15,667 bases of DNA from an uncultured Eubacteriales bacterium (GTDB taxonomy: Bacteria; Bacillota_A; Clostridia; Oscillospirales; Oscillospiraceae): the NCBI GenBank assembly GCA_900319835.1, contig ONPY01000061.1, positions 1 through 15,667 of the forward strand. Reading direction: 5' to 3'. Both the position numbers and the translations under genes were made by a program. Below, in pieces: positions 1 to 7,992 of the stretch. A model generated the notes under the pieces. The model saw only the letters and a list, made by a program, of their open reading frames with translations. It did no database searches and was not told where the DNA came from. How positions within the stretch are numbered: the stretch's first letter is position 1; every line of letters starts with the position of its first letter.

Positions 1-136
1 TAAATATGGCTCTATGTCAATAGTTGGGGTAGAGCAAGAAGAAACCTAAGACGAAGGAGCATGTGGCGCGCCACATGCTCCTTCGTATTAGGTTTCTTCT
101 TGCTCTACCCCAACTATTGACATAGAGCCATATTTA
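1..136. repeat. Near-perfect 136-bp palindrome at window edge (possible IS-derived or fold-back)
   Basis: Positions 1-68 and 69-136 are reverse complements with a single mismatch (G50 opposite A87). The centre is a GGCGCGCC site with no loop. From position 8 inward each arm begins GGCTCTATGTCAATAG, which resembles the GGCTCT-type outer ends of ISL3-family insertion sequences; that resemblance is from memory and weak. No transposase is present. The 7 bases outside those ends (TAAATAT and ATATTTA) also pair, which a transposition target duplication would not give. The palindrome may continue left of the window. Alternatives are a palindromic miniature element or an assembly/amplification fold-back at a contig end. 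Confidence 0.85.
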
Positions 137-416
137 CTTGCTTGCTTTGTGCATCAGCCTCCATCGTGCCGGGAGCACTTGATACTCGTCGCAATCCCGG
201 CAGCAAATGCTATATTGTGTTTTCAAAAATGACCTCTGGACAACCATATTTGCTATGGCCTATGTAACTGGAAGCCCGGGGGTAAACAGAGATGTTAAAG
301 GCTGAAGTGTTGATTTGTCAGGTCAGGTTTTCCCTACGATAGGATAGCAACACAAATGCTGTCCCAAAACCTCCCAGAGTTCACGCTCAGGACGAGGCTG
401 AGACATTATAATGTAC
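137..416. other. Intergenic stretch without a recognisable gene
   Basis: This 280-nt stretch is more AT-rich than the flanking genes. Reading both strands shows only very short open frames interrupted by stops and no convincing ribosome site with a start codon. A small hairpin (CTCAG/CTGAG, 386-402) and an isolated TATAAT (407-412) without a matching -35 box are visible. It may hold decayed sequence linked to the palindrome on its left, but no function can be assigned. Confidence 0.5.
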
Positions 417-458
417 TCATAAGAGGGGCGCAGTCAAATGGCTGCGCCCCTCTTATGA
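417..458 (-). terminator. 17-bp hairpin downstream of asnB, likely terminator
   Basis: Arms 417-433 and 442-458 pair perfectly over 17 bp around an 8-nt loop; the core is GGGGCGCAG/CTGCGCCCC. It lies 42 nt after the asnB stop codon, where the minus-strand operon should end. There is no long U-run after the stem on the minus strand, so it may act as a bidirectional or partly Rho-independent terminator, or as a 3'-end stabilising hairpin. Confidence 0.65.
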
Positions 459-499
459 CACATATAGAATTCAGTCTGAGTTTTCCATTTTAAAGGAGC

Positions 500-2083
500 T
501 TATTCGCCGCTGGCGCCGTAGTTTTTGAGCACACGGGCAGAAGGGTCGTTCACGTCGCAGTCCGGCCAGCTCTTGTTCGGCATCCAGAAGTCCGCGATCA
601 TCTCTGCCTGGCCGGGATAGTATTTCTCGAAAATCTCCCGGTACAGCAGGCTCTCCTTGGTAAAGGGTCGGCCATAATCGTAAGCCATCCGCTTGCGCTC
701 AAATTCCTCGTCGGTGTACAGGCTCTCGGCATAGGCTTTGAGATCATCCACCATGGAGTGACCCACCGCGTCGGAGAAAGCCGCCTTCTGCCGCCAAAGG
801 ATCTCGTCGGGCAGCAGATGATCCCTTTCAAAGGCGTGGCGAAGGAGATACTTGCCCATATCGTAGGTGTTCATTTTGAGTGCCGGGTCGATCGCCATGA
901 CGTACTTGACAAACTCCAGATCGCCGAAGGGCACGCGGGCCTCCAGGGAGTTGACGGAGATGCAGCGGTCGGCCCGCAGCACGTCGTACATATAGATCTC
1001 GTCGATACGCTTTTTCGCCTCCCGCTGGAATTCCTCCGGCGATGGGGCAAAGTCCGTATACTTGTAGCCGAAGAGCTCGTCGCTGATCTCCCCGGTCAGC
1101 AGGACACGCACATCTGTCTGCTCGTGGATGGCCTTGCAGCAGAGATACATGCCCATGCTGGCCCGGATAGTGGTGATGTCCCAGGTGCCGAGGGCGGCGA
1201 TGACCTCCTCCAAAGTGTCCAACACCTGCTGGCGGGTCATATAGACCTCGGTGTGCTCGGCGCCGATGAAGTCCGCCGCGGTGCGGGCATACTTGAGGTC
1301 GATAGCGTCCACATCCATGCCGATGGCAAAGGTGCGCACGTGCCTGCCCAGGATCTTGGCGGAGATGGCACAGACCAGGCTGGAGTCCAGGCCCCCCGAG
1401 AGCAGGAAACCCAGGGGCGCGTCCGCGTCCAGGCGCTTGTCCACGGCGAGGATCAGCCGCTCACGGATGCCGGCGCAGATCGAATCCAGATCGCCGCCGA
1501 GATAGGAATCGACCGTCGTCAGGTCTGCATAGCGGACAAACACGCCGTCCTTCCAGTAGTGTCCCGGCGGGAAGGGCTTGATCTCCTCGCAGAGACCGAC
1601 GAGGTTCTTGGCTTCGCTGGCGAAGACCATTCCGCCGTCGGGAAGCGTACCGTAAAACAGCGGGCGGATGCCGATGGGATCGCGGGCTGCGATGAAGCTG
1701 CCGCTCTCGCCGTCATAGAGGATCATGGCAAACTCCGCGTCCAGTTTTGCGAACATCTCCACGCCGTATCTGCGGTAGAGCGGCAGGATGATCTCGCAGT
1801 CGGACTCGCTCTGAAAGACGTAGCCCTCGTCCTCCAGCTCCTTTTTCATCGGGCGGAAGAGATACAGCTCGCCGTTGCAGACGCACATGTCGCCATGGAG
1901 ATGGAAGGGCTGCATGCCCTCGGGGTGCAGGCCCATGATGGCCAGACGGTGGAAGCAGAGCCAGCCCTCCCCGGCCCTCTCCACGCGGCTCATGTCCGGG
2001 CCGCGGGAGACGGTGCGGTCAAAGAAGGGTTTGAATTGCTCCGGCGTCAGGCTGCCGGAGGTGAAGCCCATAATGGAACACAT
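500..2083 (-). CDS. asnB: Asparagine synthase (glutamine-hydrolysing), AsnB type
   Basis: Makes asparagine from aspartate, glutamine and ATP in the cytoplasm. The 527-residue product has the class II glutamine amidotransferase domain first: Cys2 becomes the N-terminal nucleophile after Met removal (MCSIMGF), followed by SRGPD (26-30), CNGELY (69-74) and SESDCE (92-97). The synthetase domain follows with the ATP pyrophosphatase P-loop SGGLDSS (229-235) and GEISDELFGYKY (331-342). It is slightly shorter than E. coli AsnB (554). The start at 2083 is chosen over an upstream in-frame ATG (2212) because Cys must be residue 2 and AGGAGG sits 6 nt ahead. It is the last gene of the glnN-glmS-guaA-asnB series, 19 nt after guaA. 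The usual GEGSDE motif reads GEISDE. Identification is firm; only the exact substrate rests on family knowledge. Confidence 0.95.
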   Translation of the reverse strand: MCSIMGFTSGSLTPEQFKPFFDRTVSRGPDMSRVERAGEGWLCFHRLAIMGLHPEGMQPFHLHGDMCVCNGELYLFRPMKKELEDEGYVFQSESDCEIILPLYRRYGVEMFAKLDAEFAMILYDGESGSFIAARDPIGIRPLFYGTLPDGGMVFASEAKNLVGLCEEIKPFPPGHYWKDGVFVRYADLTTVDSYLGGDLDSICAGIRERLILAVDKRLDADAPLGFLLSGGLDSSLVCAISAKILGRHVRTFAIGMDVDAIDLKYARTAADFIGAEHTEVYMTRQQVLDTLEEVIAALGTWDITTIRASMGMYLCCKAIHEQTDVRVLLTGEISDELFGYKYTDFAPSPEEFQREAKKRIDEIYMYDVLRADRCISVNSLEARVPFGDLEFVKYVMAIDPALKMNTYDMGKYLLRHAFERDHLLPDEILWRQKAAFSDAVGHSMVDDLKAYAESLYTDEEFERKRMAYDYGRPFTKESLLYREIFEKYYPGQAEMIADFWMPNKSWPDCDVNDPSARVLKNYGASGE

Positions 2084-2089
2084 AAAGAT

Positions 2090-2095
2090 CCTCCT
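2090..2095 (-). promoter_or_regulatory. Ribosome binding site that fixes the asnB start
   Basis: AGGAGG on the minus strand, 6 nt before the ATG at 2083. It sits between the guaA stop and the asnB start, and rules out the longer frame starting inside guaA. Confidence 0.85.
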
Positions 2096-2102
2096 GTTCT
2101 CT

Positions 2103-3638
2103 CTATTCCCATTCCACCGTGGCAGGCGGTTTGGAGGTGATGTCGTAGACCACTCTGCTGACAGAGCGCACCTCGTTTGTGATGCGGGAGGAGGCCCGCT
2201 CCAGCAGCTCATAGGGCAGGCGCGTCCAGTCGGCAGTCATAAAGTCATCGGTGGACACGGCGCGCAGGGCCACCGTCCAGCCGTAGGTGCGCTCGTCGCC
2301 CATGACACCGACGCTGCGGTTATTGGTCAGCACGGCGAAATACTGGCTGGGCGCGTTTTCCAGCCCGGCCTTTGCCACCTCTTCGCGGAAGATGGCGTCT
2401 GCCTCCCGGAGAATTTGGAGCTTTTCCTCCGTGATCTCCCCCATTATCCGGATGGCGAGGCCCGGCCCGGGAAAGGGCTGGCGCATAACCAGTTCCTTCG
2501 GGATCCCGAGTTTCAGGCCCACGGCCCGCACCTCGTCCTTGAACAACGCCCGCAGGGGCTCCACCACGCCCTCGAAGTCCATGACTGCCGGCAGGCCGCC
2601 CACGTTGTGGTGGCTCTTGATGACGGCGGCGTCACCTGCACCGGACTCGATCACGTCCGGGTAGATGGTCCCCTGCACCAGCACGTCCATCTTCCCGAGC
2701 TGTTTCGCCTCCTCTTCAAAAACGCGGATGAACTCCTCGCCGATGATCCTGCGCTTTTGCTCCGGCTCGGTCACGCCTGCAAGTCTCGCGAGAAAACGTT
2801 GCTTCGCGTCCACGCGGATGAGATGCATGTCGAACTGCTTCCGGAAGACGCGCTCCACCGTGTCGCCCTCGTCCTTTCGCAGCAGGCCGTGGTCGACAAG
2901 GACGCAGGTGAGATTGTCGCCGATGGCCCGGTGCAGCAGCACCGCCGCCACGGCGGAGTCCACCCCGCCGGAGAGGGCACAGAGGGCCTGCTTGCCCTTG
3001 AGTTCCCGGCGGTATTTCTCGACGGTGGAAGAGACGAAGTCCTCCATGGTCCAGTCCCCGGTACAGCCGCAGACGGAAAATAGGAAGTTGTGCAAAATCT
3101 GCTTCCCGTATTCGGCGTGCGTGACCTCCGGGTGAAACTGCACGGCATAGTGCTTCCGCGTCTCGTCCGCCATGGCGGCACAGGGGCAGTGTTCGGTCGA
3201 AGCCGTGACCGTGAAGCCTTCGGGGACAGTTTTTACATAGTCCGTGTGGCTCATCCAGCAGACGGACTCGGCCGGGACGCCGACAAAGAGCGTGCCTCCC
3301 GTATGGTGCAGCGTGACTTTGCCATACTCGCTGATGCTGCCGGCAGCGGCGATCTCCCCGCCCGCCAGCCAGGCCAGCAATTGGTGCCCGTAGCAGATGC
3401 CGAGGATCGGAATGCCCAGATCAAGGATTGCAGGATCATAATGCGGCGAGGCCGGGTCATACACGCTGTTCGGTCCGCCGGTAAAGATGATGCCCCGGTA
3501 GCCCGCGGCGCGGATCTCGTCCGGGGTGATTTTGCTGTACGGACGGACCTCCGCAAACACATGCTGCTCCCGCACACGGCGGGCAATGAGCAGGTTATAC
3601 TGCCCGCCGAAGTCCAGCACAAGGATTGTTTCCTGCAT
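2103..3638 (-). CDS. guaA: GMP synthase (glutamine-hydrolysing)
   Basis: Converts XMP to GMP using glutamine and ATP, the last step of guanine nucleotide synthesis. The 511-residue length is typical (B. subtilis 513). The class I amidotransferase domain comes first, with GGPNSVY (54-60), nucleophile Cys82 in GICYGHQ, and His169/Glu171 of the catalytic triad in FHPEV. The ATP pyrophosphatase domain follows, with SGGVDSA (223-229), then the dimerisation domain ending KPPATVEWE as in the family. The start has GGAGAG 4 nt upstream. It lies 19 nt before asnB and 180 nt after glmS; that gap is filled by a structured element (3672-3813) ending 33 nt before the start codon. This suggests guaA-asnB expression is adjusted separately from glnN-glmS. 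Identification is certain. Confidence 0.98.
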   Translation of the reverse strand: MQETILVLDFGGQYNLLIARRVREQHVFAEVRPYSKITPDEIRAAGYRGIIFTGGPNSVYDPASPHYDPAILDLGIPILGICYGHQLLAWLAGGEIAAAGSISEYGKVTLHHTGGTLFVGVPAESVCWMSHTDYVKTVPEGFTVTASTEHCPCAAMADETRKHYAVQFHPEVTHAEYGKQILHNFLFSVCGCTGDWTMEDFVSSTVEKYRRELKGKQALCALSGGVDSAVAAVLLHRAIGDNLTCVLVDHGLLRKDEGDTVERVFRKQFDMHLIRVDAKQRFLARLAGVTEPEQKRRIIGEEFIRVFEEEAKQLGKMDVLVQGTIYPDVIESGAGDAAVIKSHHNVGGLPAVMDFEGVVEPLRALFKDEVRAVGLKLGIPKELVMRQPFPGPGLAIRIMGEITEEKLQILREADAIFREEVAKAGLENAPSQYFAVLTNNRSVGVMGDERTYGWTVALRAVSTDDFMTADWTRLPYELLERASSRITNEVRSVSRVVYDITSKPPATVEWE

Positions 3639-3671
3639 AACACTCTCCGTTTTTTACATGGTATTCCAATC

Positions 3672-3813
3672 GTTTTTGAGGCAGCTTTGCCGCCTCAAAA
3701 ACACTCTGAGCCGAGCAATGCGAGGCCTCGCGCCGACCAAACGCGGCTTGTCCTCCGTAAGCCGCGTGCGATAAGCACGAGTCTCTCCATTGCGAAACCA
3801 TGTTTCGCAATGG
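3672..3813 (-). ncRNA. Structured leader element, copy A (upstream of guaA)
   Basis: In minus-strand order it starts 5 nt after the glmS stop. First is a 12-bp hairpin with loop ATG (3787-3813). Next is a long two-part helix: CTCGUGC (3775-3781) pairs with GCGCGAG (3727-3733), enclosing the internal-loop strands UUAUCGC (3768-3774) and UUGGUCG (3734-3740) and a 9-bp apical stem with a 9-nt loop (3741-3767). A linker follows, then a terminal 14-bp hairpin with an AAA loop (3672-3702). A 12-nt palindrome GCGAGGCCTCGC (3720-3731) could form instead of the long helix. A second copy precedes pyrG. About 83 of 98 positions match outside the first hairpin and apical loop, with compensatory changes in the stems. 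I recognise no known RNA family. A dispersed DNA repeat is the alternative. Confidence 0.6.
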
Positions 3814-3818
3814 ACGGA

Positions 3819-5642
3819 TCACTCCACCGTCACGGACTTTGCCAGGTTTTTCGGCTTGTCGATGTCACAGCCCTTCTCCTTCGCTGCGTAGTAGGCCAGC
3901 AGCTGCAGCGGCACCACGGCCAGGCATGCCGAAAAGATCGTCTCGGTGCGCGGGATGAAGATCACGTCGTCCGCCTGGGAGACGATCTTTTTGTTGCCCT
4001 TGAAGGCCAGGGCCAGCACCTTGGCCCCGCGGGCCTTGACCTCGACGATGTTGGAGAGGGTCTTGTCCGCCAGGGCCTCGTTGCAGCAGACGGCGATGAC
4101 GGGCTGGTTTTCCTCGATGAGGGCGATAGTGCCGTGCTTGAGCTCGCCGGCGGCGTAGGACTCTGCATGGAGATAGGAGATCTCCTTCATTTTCAGCGCG
4201 CCCTCCAGCGCCACGGCGTAGTCCGTGTTGCGCCCGATGAAGAAGAGGGAATGGCTTGCATAGCGGCTGGCCACGGTGGGCAGCTGGTAGTTCATGTCGA
4301 TGGCCTGCTGGATGCGGCGCGGGAGATGCTGCAGCTCCCGCACCAGGGCAGTGTAGGCCTCCGGCGTCACGCGGCCCAGCTTTTCGGCGGCATAGAGCGC
4401 GAAGAGATACAATACCGCAAGCTGCGTGGTGAAGCCCTTGGTGGTGGCAACGGCGATCTCCGGCCCCGCGAAGGTGTAGAGCGTGTGATCGGCCAGCTTC
4501 GCGATCGTGCTGCCCACCACGTTCACGACACCGATCACTGTCGCCCCGCGGTTCTTGCACTCCTTCAGGGCGGCGATGGTGTCCGCCGTCTCGCCGGACT
4601 GGGAAATCACCAGCACCAGGGTGTGCGCGTCCACCATGGGGTCGGAATAGCGCAGCTCACTGGCAAGCTCCACCTGAACGGGAATGCGGCAGAGCTTTTC
4701 GATGGCATAGCGCCCGGAGCAGCCCGCGTAGTAGGCCGAGCCGCAGGCGGTGATGATGATTTTGTTGACGCCGGCCAATTCTTCTTTCGTCAGTTCGAAG
4801 CCGTCCAGCTGGATCTTCCCCTCGTGCACGCGCGGCGAGAGGGCGGCCTTGACGGCGGCGGGCTGTTCCATGATCTCTTTTAACATGAAGTGCTCATAGC
4901 CGCCCTTCTCGGCGGCCTCCACGCTCCAGGTCACGCGGCTGACGGGCTTTTGCAGCTCGCGCCCGGTGCAGTCGCAGACGGTGATGGTCTCCGGGGTGAG
5001 CTTTGCAAACTCCCCGTCCTCCATGTAGATGACGTTTTTGGTGTGGGCCACCAGCGCCGTCACGTCCGAGGCGAAGTAGTTCTCCCCCACCCCGACGCCG
5101 AGGATCAGGGGGCTGGACTCCCGCACCACATAGAGGGCGTCGGGGGTGTCGGTGCAGAGGATGCCCAGAGCGTAGGAGCCCTCCAGCCGCGCGGCGGTCT
5201 TCATGACGGCGGCCTTGACGTCCCCGGTGTAATAGTGCTCCAGCAGATGGACGATGGTCTCGGTGTCGGTCTCGCTTTGAAAGACATAGCCGTCGGAGAT
5301 CAGTTCTTTTCGCAGCTCCAGATAGTTTTCGATGATGCCGTTGTGAACCACGGCAAAGCGCCCGTCGTTGGACAGATGCGGGTGGGCGTTTTGATCCGTG
5401 GGCGCGCCGTGGGTGGCCCAGCGGGTATGTCCGATGCCCGTCGTGCCGGGGACAGCCTCGCCGTCCCGGGTCTTCTCGCAGAGTCTCGCGATGCGGCCGC
5501 TGACCTTCTCCACCTCGATGCCGCCGTCATGCAGCACGGCGATGCCCGCCGAGTCATAGCCCCGGTATTCAAGTCTGCTCAAGCCTTTCAGCAGGATAGG
5601 CGCTGCCGCGCCGCTTCCGGTATACCCAACGATTCCACACAT
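3819..5642 (-). CDS. glmS: Glutamine--fructose-6-phosphate aminotransferase (isomerising)
   Basis: Makes glucosamine-6-phosphate from fructose-6-phosphate and glutamine, the entry to amino-sugar and peptidoglycan synthesis. The product is 607 residues (E. coli 609). The N-terminal class II amidotransferase has Cys2 as nucleophile (MCGIVGY), with LEYRGYDSAG and HTRWATHG motifs. Two SIS sugar-phosphate isomerase domains follow, with ISQSGETADT and GELKHGTIALI, and the conserved tail KNLAKSVTVE. GGAGG lies 9 nt before the start. Only 42 nt separate it from glnN, so it is almost certainly read from the glnN promoter, and there is no room for a glmS ribozyme. A 14-nt palindrome sits just before its ribosome site. 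Identification is certain. Confidence 0.98.
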   Translation of the reverse strand: MCGIVGYTGSGAAAPILLKGLSRLEYRGYDSAGIAVLHDGGIEVEKVSGRIARLCEKTRDGEAVPGTTGIGHTRWATHGAPTDQNAHPHLSNDGRFAVVHNGIIENYLELRKELISDGYVFQSETDTETIVHLLEHYYTGDVKAAVMKTAARLEGSYALGILCTDTPDALYVVRESSPLILGVGVGENYFASDVTALVAHTKNVIYMEDGEFAKLTPETITVCDCTGRELQKPVSRVTWSVEAAEKGGYEHFMLKEIMEQPAAVKAALSPRVHEGKIQLDGFELTKEELAGVNKIIITACGSAYYAGCSGRYAIEKLCRIPVQVELASELRYSDPMVDAHTLVLVISQSGETADTIAALKECKNRGATVIGVVNVVGSTIAKLADHTLYTFAGPEIAVATTKGFTTQLAVLYLFALYAAEKLGRVTPEAYTALVRELQHLPRRIQQAIDMNYQLPTVASRYASHSLFFIGRNTDYAVALEGALKMKEISYLHAESYAAGELKHGTIALIEENQPVIAVCCNEALADKTLSNIVEVKARGAKVLALAFKGNKKIVSQADDVIFIPRTETIFSACLAVVPLQLLAYYAAKEKGCDIDKPKNLAKSVTVE

Positions 5643-5656
5643 TTCTTTTATCCTCC

Positions 5657-5670
5657 ATAAGAGCTCTTAT
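5657..5670. promoter_or_regulatory. 14-nt perfect palindrome next to glmS ribosome site
   Basis: ATAAGAGCTCTTAT reads the same on both strands and adjoins the GGAGG (5652-5656, minus strand) of glmS in the 42-nt glnN-glmS gap. It could be a protein site or a small hairpin affecting glmS translation. It could also be chance. Confidence 0.3.
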
Positions 5671-5684
5671 TTGTTCGCAATTGA

Positions 5685-7772
5685 CTAAAAAAGGATTTCC
5701 CCGTAGGTCGGGAAGGGCCAGAACTCCTTGGCCGTCAGCACCTCCGCCTCGTCGGCCACGGCGCGCAGCTCCGCCATCTTCGGCAACAGCCGATCCCTGA
5801 TCTCCTCGGCAAGCTGCGTGATCTCCGACACCGTGGAGAGGGCCGCAAGGGTTTCATCCAGCTCCGCGCCGCTCTTTTCGATCCCGTCTGCCAGAGCGGA
5901 CAGCTTCTGCACCAGATGCTTTTCATAGCTGCAGCCGAGGCCCGGCACCAGCGCCAGCTTCTTTGCCGCAGCGTCCGCGACGGACGCTGTATATCTTTCC
6001 ACGGCGGGCAGGATCTCCTTGCTCACCATCTCGCTCATGGTGCGGGCTTCGATCTCGATGGTCTTGCAGTAGTTCTCCAGCATGATCTCATAGCGGGAGC
6101 GGAGCTCTGTCTCGGTATAGACCTTCTGCCTTGTCAGCATCTCCATGCTCTTTTTCTCCAGCAGGGCCTTCATGGCGTCCGGCGTGGTGCGCAGGTTGTG
6201 CAGCCCGCGCACCTCCACGGCTTCCTTGATCCAGGCGTCGTCATAGCCGTTGCCGTTGAAGAGGATGCGCTTGTGGGCCTTCAGGCTCTCCAGCAGAAGG
6301 GCGTGCAGGGCGGAGTCGAAATCCACCGCGCCTTCGAGCCGGTCCGCAAACTTCTGCAATGTGTCCGCCACGGCAGCGTTTAACATGATGTTCGCGCAGG
6401 CGATGGAGTTGGACGAGCCCACCATGCGAAACTCAAACTTGTTGCCCGTGAACGCAAAGGGGCTGGTGCGGTTGCGGTCCGTGGTGTCCCGCAGAAAGCG
6501 TGGCAGCGTCAGTACGCCGAGCATCATCTCGCTCTTCTCGGCACCGGTATAGGGCTTCTCGGTCTCCAGTGCCTCCAGTACCGCCGTGAGCTCATCGCCG
6601 AGGAAGACGGACACCACGGCGGGCGGCGCCTCGTTTGCCCCCAGGCGGTGGTCGTTGCCGGCGGTGGCCACGCTCGCCCGCAGAAGATCTGCGTATTCGT
6701 CCACGGCCTCCAGGACCGCCACAAGGAACAGCAGAAACTGCGCGTTTTCATAGGGCGACTCCCCGGGAGAGAGGAGGTTCACGCCGGTGTCGGTGGCGAT
6801 GGACCAGTTGTTGTGCTTGCCGGAGCCGTTGACGCCCGCGAAGGGCTTTTCATGCAGCAGGCAGACGAGGCCGTGCTTTTCCGCCACGCGCTGCATGACC
6901 TCCATGGTCAGCTGGTTGTGGTCGGTGGCAATGTTGGTGGTGGTGTAGATGGGCGCGAGCTCGTGCTGACACGGCGCAACCTCGTTGTGCTCGGTCTTGG
7001 CGAGGATGCCCAGCTTCCAGAGCTCCTCGTTTAGCTCCTCCATATAGGCCTGCACCCGGGGCTTGATGACGCCGAAGTAGTGGTCGTCCAGCTCCTGCCC
7101 CTTGGGGGGCCTGGCGCCGAATAGCGTGCGCCCGGTGTAGACCAGATCGCGGCGCTTCTTCCAGAGCTCACGGTCGATGAGGAAATACTCCTGCTCCGGG
7201 CCGACAGAGGAGGTCACGCGCTGGACGTCCTTGTTGCCGAAGAGGCGCAGGATGCGCAGGGCCTGGGTGTTCAGCGCCTCCATAGATCGCAGCAGCGGGG
7301 TCTTCTTGTCCAGGGCCTCGCCGCCGTAGGAGCAGAAGGCCGTCGGGATGCAGAGGACTTTTCCCTTGATAAAGGCGTAGGAGGTGGGGTCCCAGGCGGT
7401 GTAGCCTCTCGCCTCGAAGGTGGCGCGCAGGCCGCCGGAGGGGAAGGAACTTGCGTCCGGCTCCCCCTGAATAAGCTCTTTGCCGGAGAACTCCAGGATC
7501 ACGCCGCCGTCCGGGGCGGGGGAGATGAAGCCGTCGTGCTTCTCCGCCGTCACGCCGGTGAGCGGTTGGAACCAGTGGGTGAAATGGGTCGCGCCCTTTT
7601 CCACGGCCCAGTCCCGCATGGCGGCGGCCACAGCGTCCGCGACCCTGGGGTCAAGCGGCTGGCCCTTTTTCATGGTCTGCTTCATGGCGCGGTAGACCTC
7701 GCCCGTTAGGCGGGCCTTCATGGCGCGATCGTCAAATACCAGGCCGCCGAAGCTTTCTGTCACTGTGTTCAT
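5685..7772 (-). CDS. glnN: Glutamine synthetase type III
   Basis: ATP-dependent amidation of glutamate with ammonia to glutamine, as a cytoplasmic oligomer. The 695-residue length fits the GSIII family (about 700), much longer than type I. Visible motifs: GPEQEYF (191-197, metal/glutamate site), [16 protein letters not shown] (259-274), [12 protein letters not shown] (313-324), then [12 protein letters not shown] and [13 protein letters not shown]. The start at 7772 is preceded by GGGTGA at a suitable distance. An earlier in-frame ATG (7811) lies inside the terminator stem of the leader and is rejected. It is the first gene of a leftward operon with glmS, guaA and asnB. Its own promoter (7863-7891) is followed directly by a terminator/antiterminator leader, pointing to attenuation by the ANTAR protein encoded at 9308-9892. 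Confidence 0.97.
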   Translation of the reverse strand: MNTVTESFGGLVFDDRAMKARLTGEVYRAMKQTMKKGQPLDPRVADAVAAAMRDWAVEKGATHFTHWFQPLTGVTAEKHDGFISPAPDGGVILEFSGKELIQGEPDASSFPSGGLRATFEARGYTAWDPTSYAFIKGKVLCIPTAFCSYGGEALDKKTPLLRSMEALNTQALRILRLFGNKDVQRVTSSVGPEQEYFLIDRELWKKRRDLVYTGRTLFGARPPKGQELDDHYFGVIKPRVQAYMEELNEELWKLGILAKTEHNEVAPCQHELAPIYTTTNIATDHNQLTMEVMQRVAEKHGLVCLLHEKPFAGVNGSGKHNNWSIATDTGVNLLSPGESPYENAQFLLFLVAVLEAVDEYADLLRASVATAGNDHRLGANEAPPAVVSVFLGDELTAVLEALETEKPYTGAEKSEMMLGVLTLPRFLRDTTDRNRTSPFAFTGNKFEFRMVGSSNSIACANIMLNAAVADTLQKFADRLEGAVDFDSALHALLLESLKAHKRILFNGNGYDDAWIKEAVEVRGLHNLRTTPDAMKALLEKKSMEMLTRQKVYTETELRSRYEIMLENYCKTIEIEARTMSEMVSKEILPAVERYTASVADAAAKKLALVPGLGCSYEKHLVQKLSALADGIEKSGAELDETLAALSTVSEITQLAEEIRDRLLPKMAELRAVADEAEVLTAKEFWPFPTYGEILF

Positions 7773-7793
7773 TTCTTTCACCCTTTCGAAGAT

Positions 7794-7853
7794 AAAACAA
7801 AAAAGAGACACTGACGCAGAGGGCAGAAATCCCTCTGAGACGTCAGTGTCTCA
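7794..7853 (-). promoter_or_regulatory. glnN leader attenuator with candidate ANTAR target hairpins
   Basis: The transcript from the glnN promoter starts almost directly with a terminator. GAGACACTGACG (7841-7852) pairs with CGTCAGTGTCTC (7805-7816) around an inner CAGAGGG/CCCTCTG stem (7817-7837), followed by TTTTTTGTTTT (7794-7804). The same 5' arm can instead form TGAGAC-[ACTGAC]-GTCTCA (7836-7853), a 6-bp stem with a hexaloop having A at position 1 and G at position 4, the pattern known for ANTAR-bound hairpins. A second hairpin, GAGGG/CCCTC (7819-7835), would abut it. Its loop is 7 nt (ATTTCTG) and does not fit the rule exactly. The first hairpin and the terminator exclude each other, as in antitermination. 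Confidence 0.7.
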
Positions 7854-7862
7854 ACACAGCGG

Positions 7863-7891
7863 AGTATAAACCGGATCGCCGCCCTTGTCAA
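7863..7891 (-). promoter_or_regulatory. Sigma-A promoter of the glnN operon
   Basis: On the minus strand TTGACA (7886-7891), a 17-bp spacer and TATACT (7863-7868) are near consensus. The start is expected near 7855, a few bases before the attenuator hairpin. Confidence 0.85.
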
Positions 7892-7919
7892 GCCGCTTCG
7901 AAAAATTGTTCCCGCCGCA

Positions 7920-7947
7920 TTGACAAGAAAGTGCACACTGGTGTAAT
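7920..7947 (+). promoter_or_regulatory. Sigma-A promoter of the type I glutamine synthetase gene
   Basis: TTGACA (7920-7925), a 16-bp spacer and TGTAAT (7942-7947). The start is expected near 7954. The -35 boxes of this and the divergent glnN promoter are only 28 bp apart (7892-7919), so one protein bound between them could affect both. Confidence 0.7.
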
Positions 7948-7992
7948 CTTTCAACATATATGACAACTCGGTTTGTAAAGGACGTGGACAGG

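Noticed and set aside
137..416. Possible remnant of a transposase or other gene
   Set aside because: Only very short frames broken by stops are present and no protein motif could be recognised.
3787..3813. Hairpin after glmS as a simple intrinsic terminator
   Set aside because: No T-run follows the stem on the minus strand, and the same hairpin with compensatory changes heads the element before pyrG, so it is better seen as part of that element.
758..5660. Several long plus-strand frames opposite asnB, guaA and glmS
   Set aside because: They are shadows of the minus-strand genes, with repetitive His/Gly/Asp/Ala composition and no plausible starts.
5643..5684. glmS ribozyme upstream of glmS
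   Set aside because: Only 42 nt are available between glnN and glmS, far too short for that fold.
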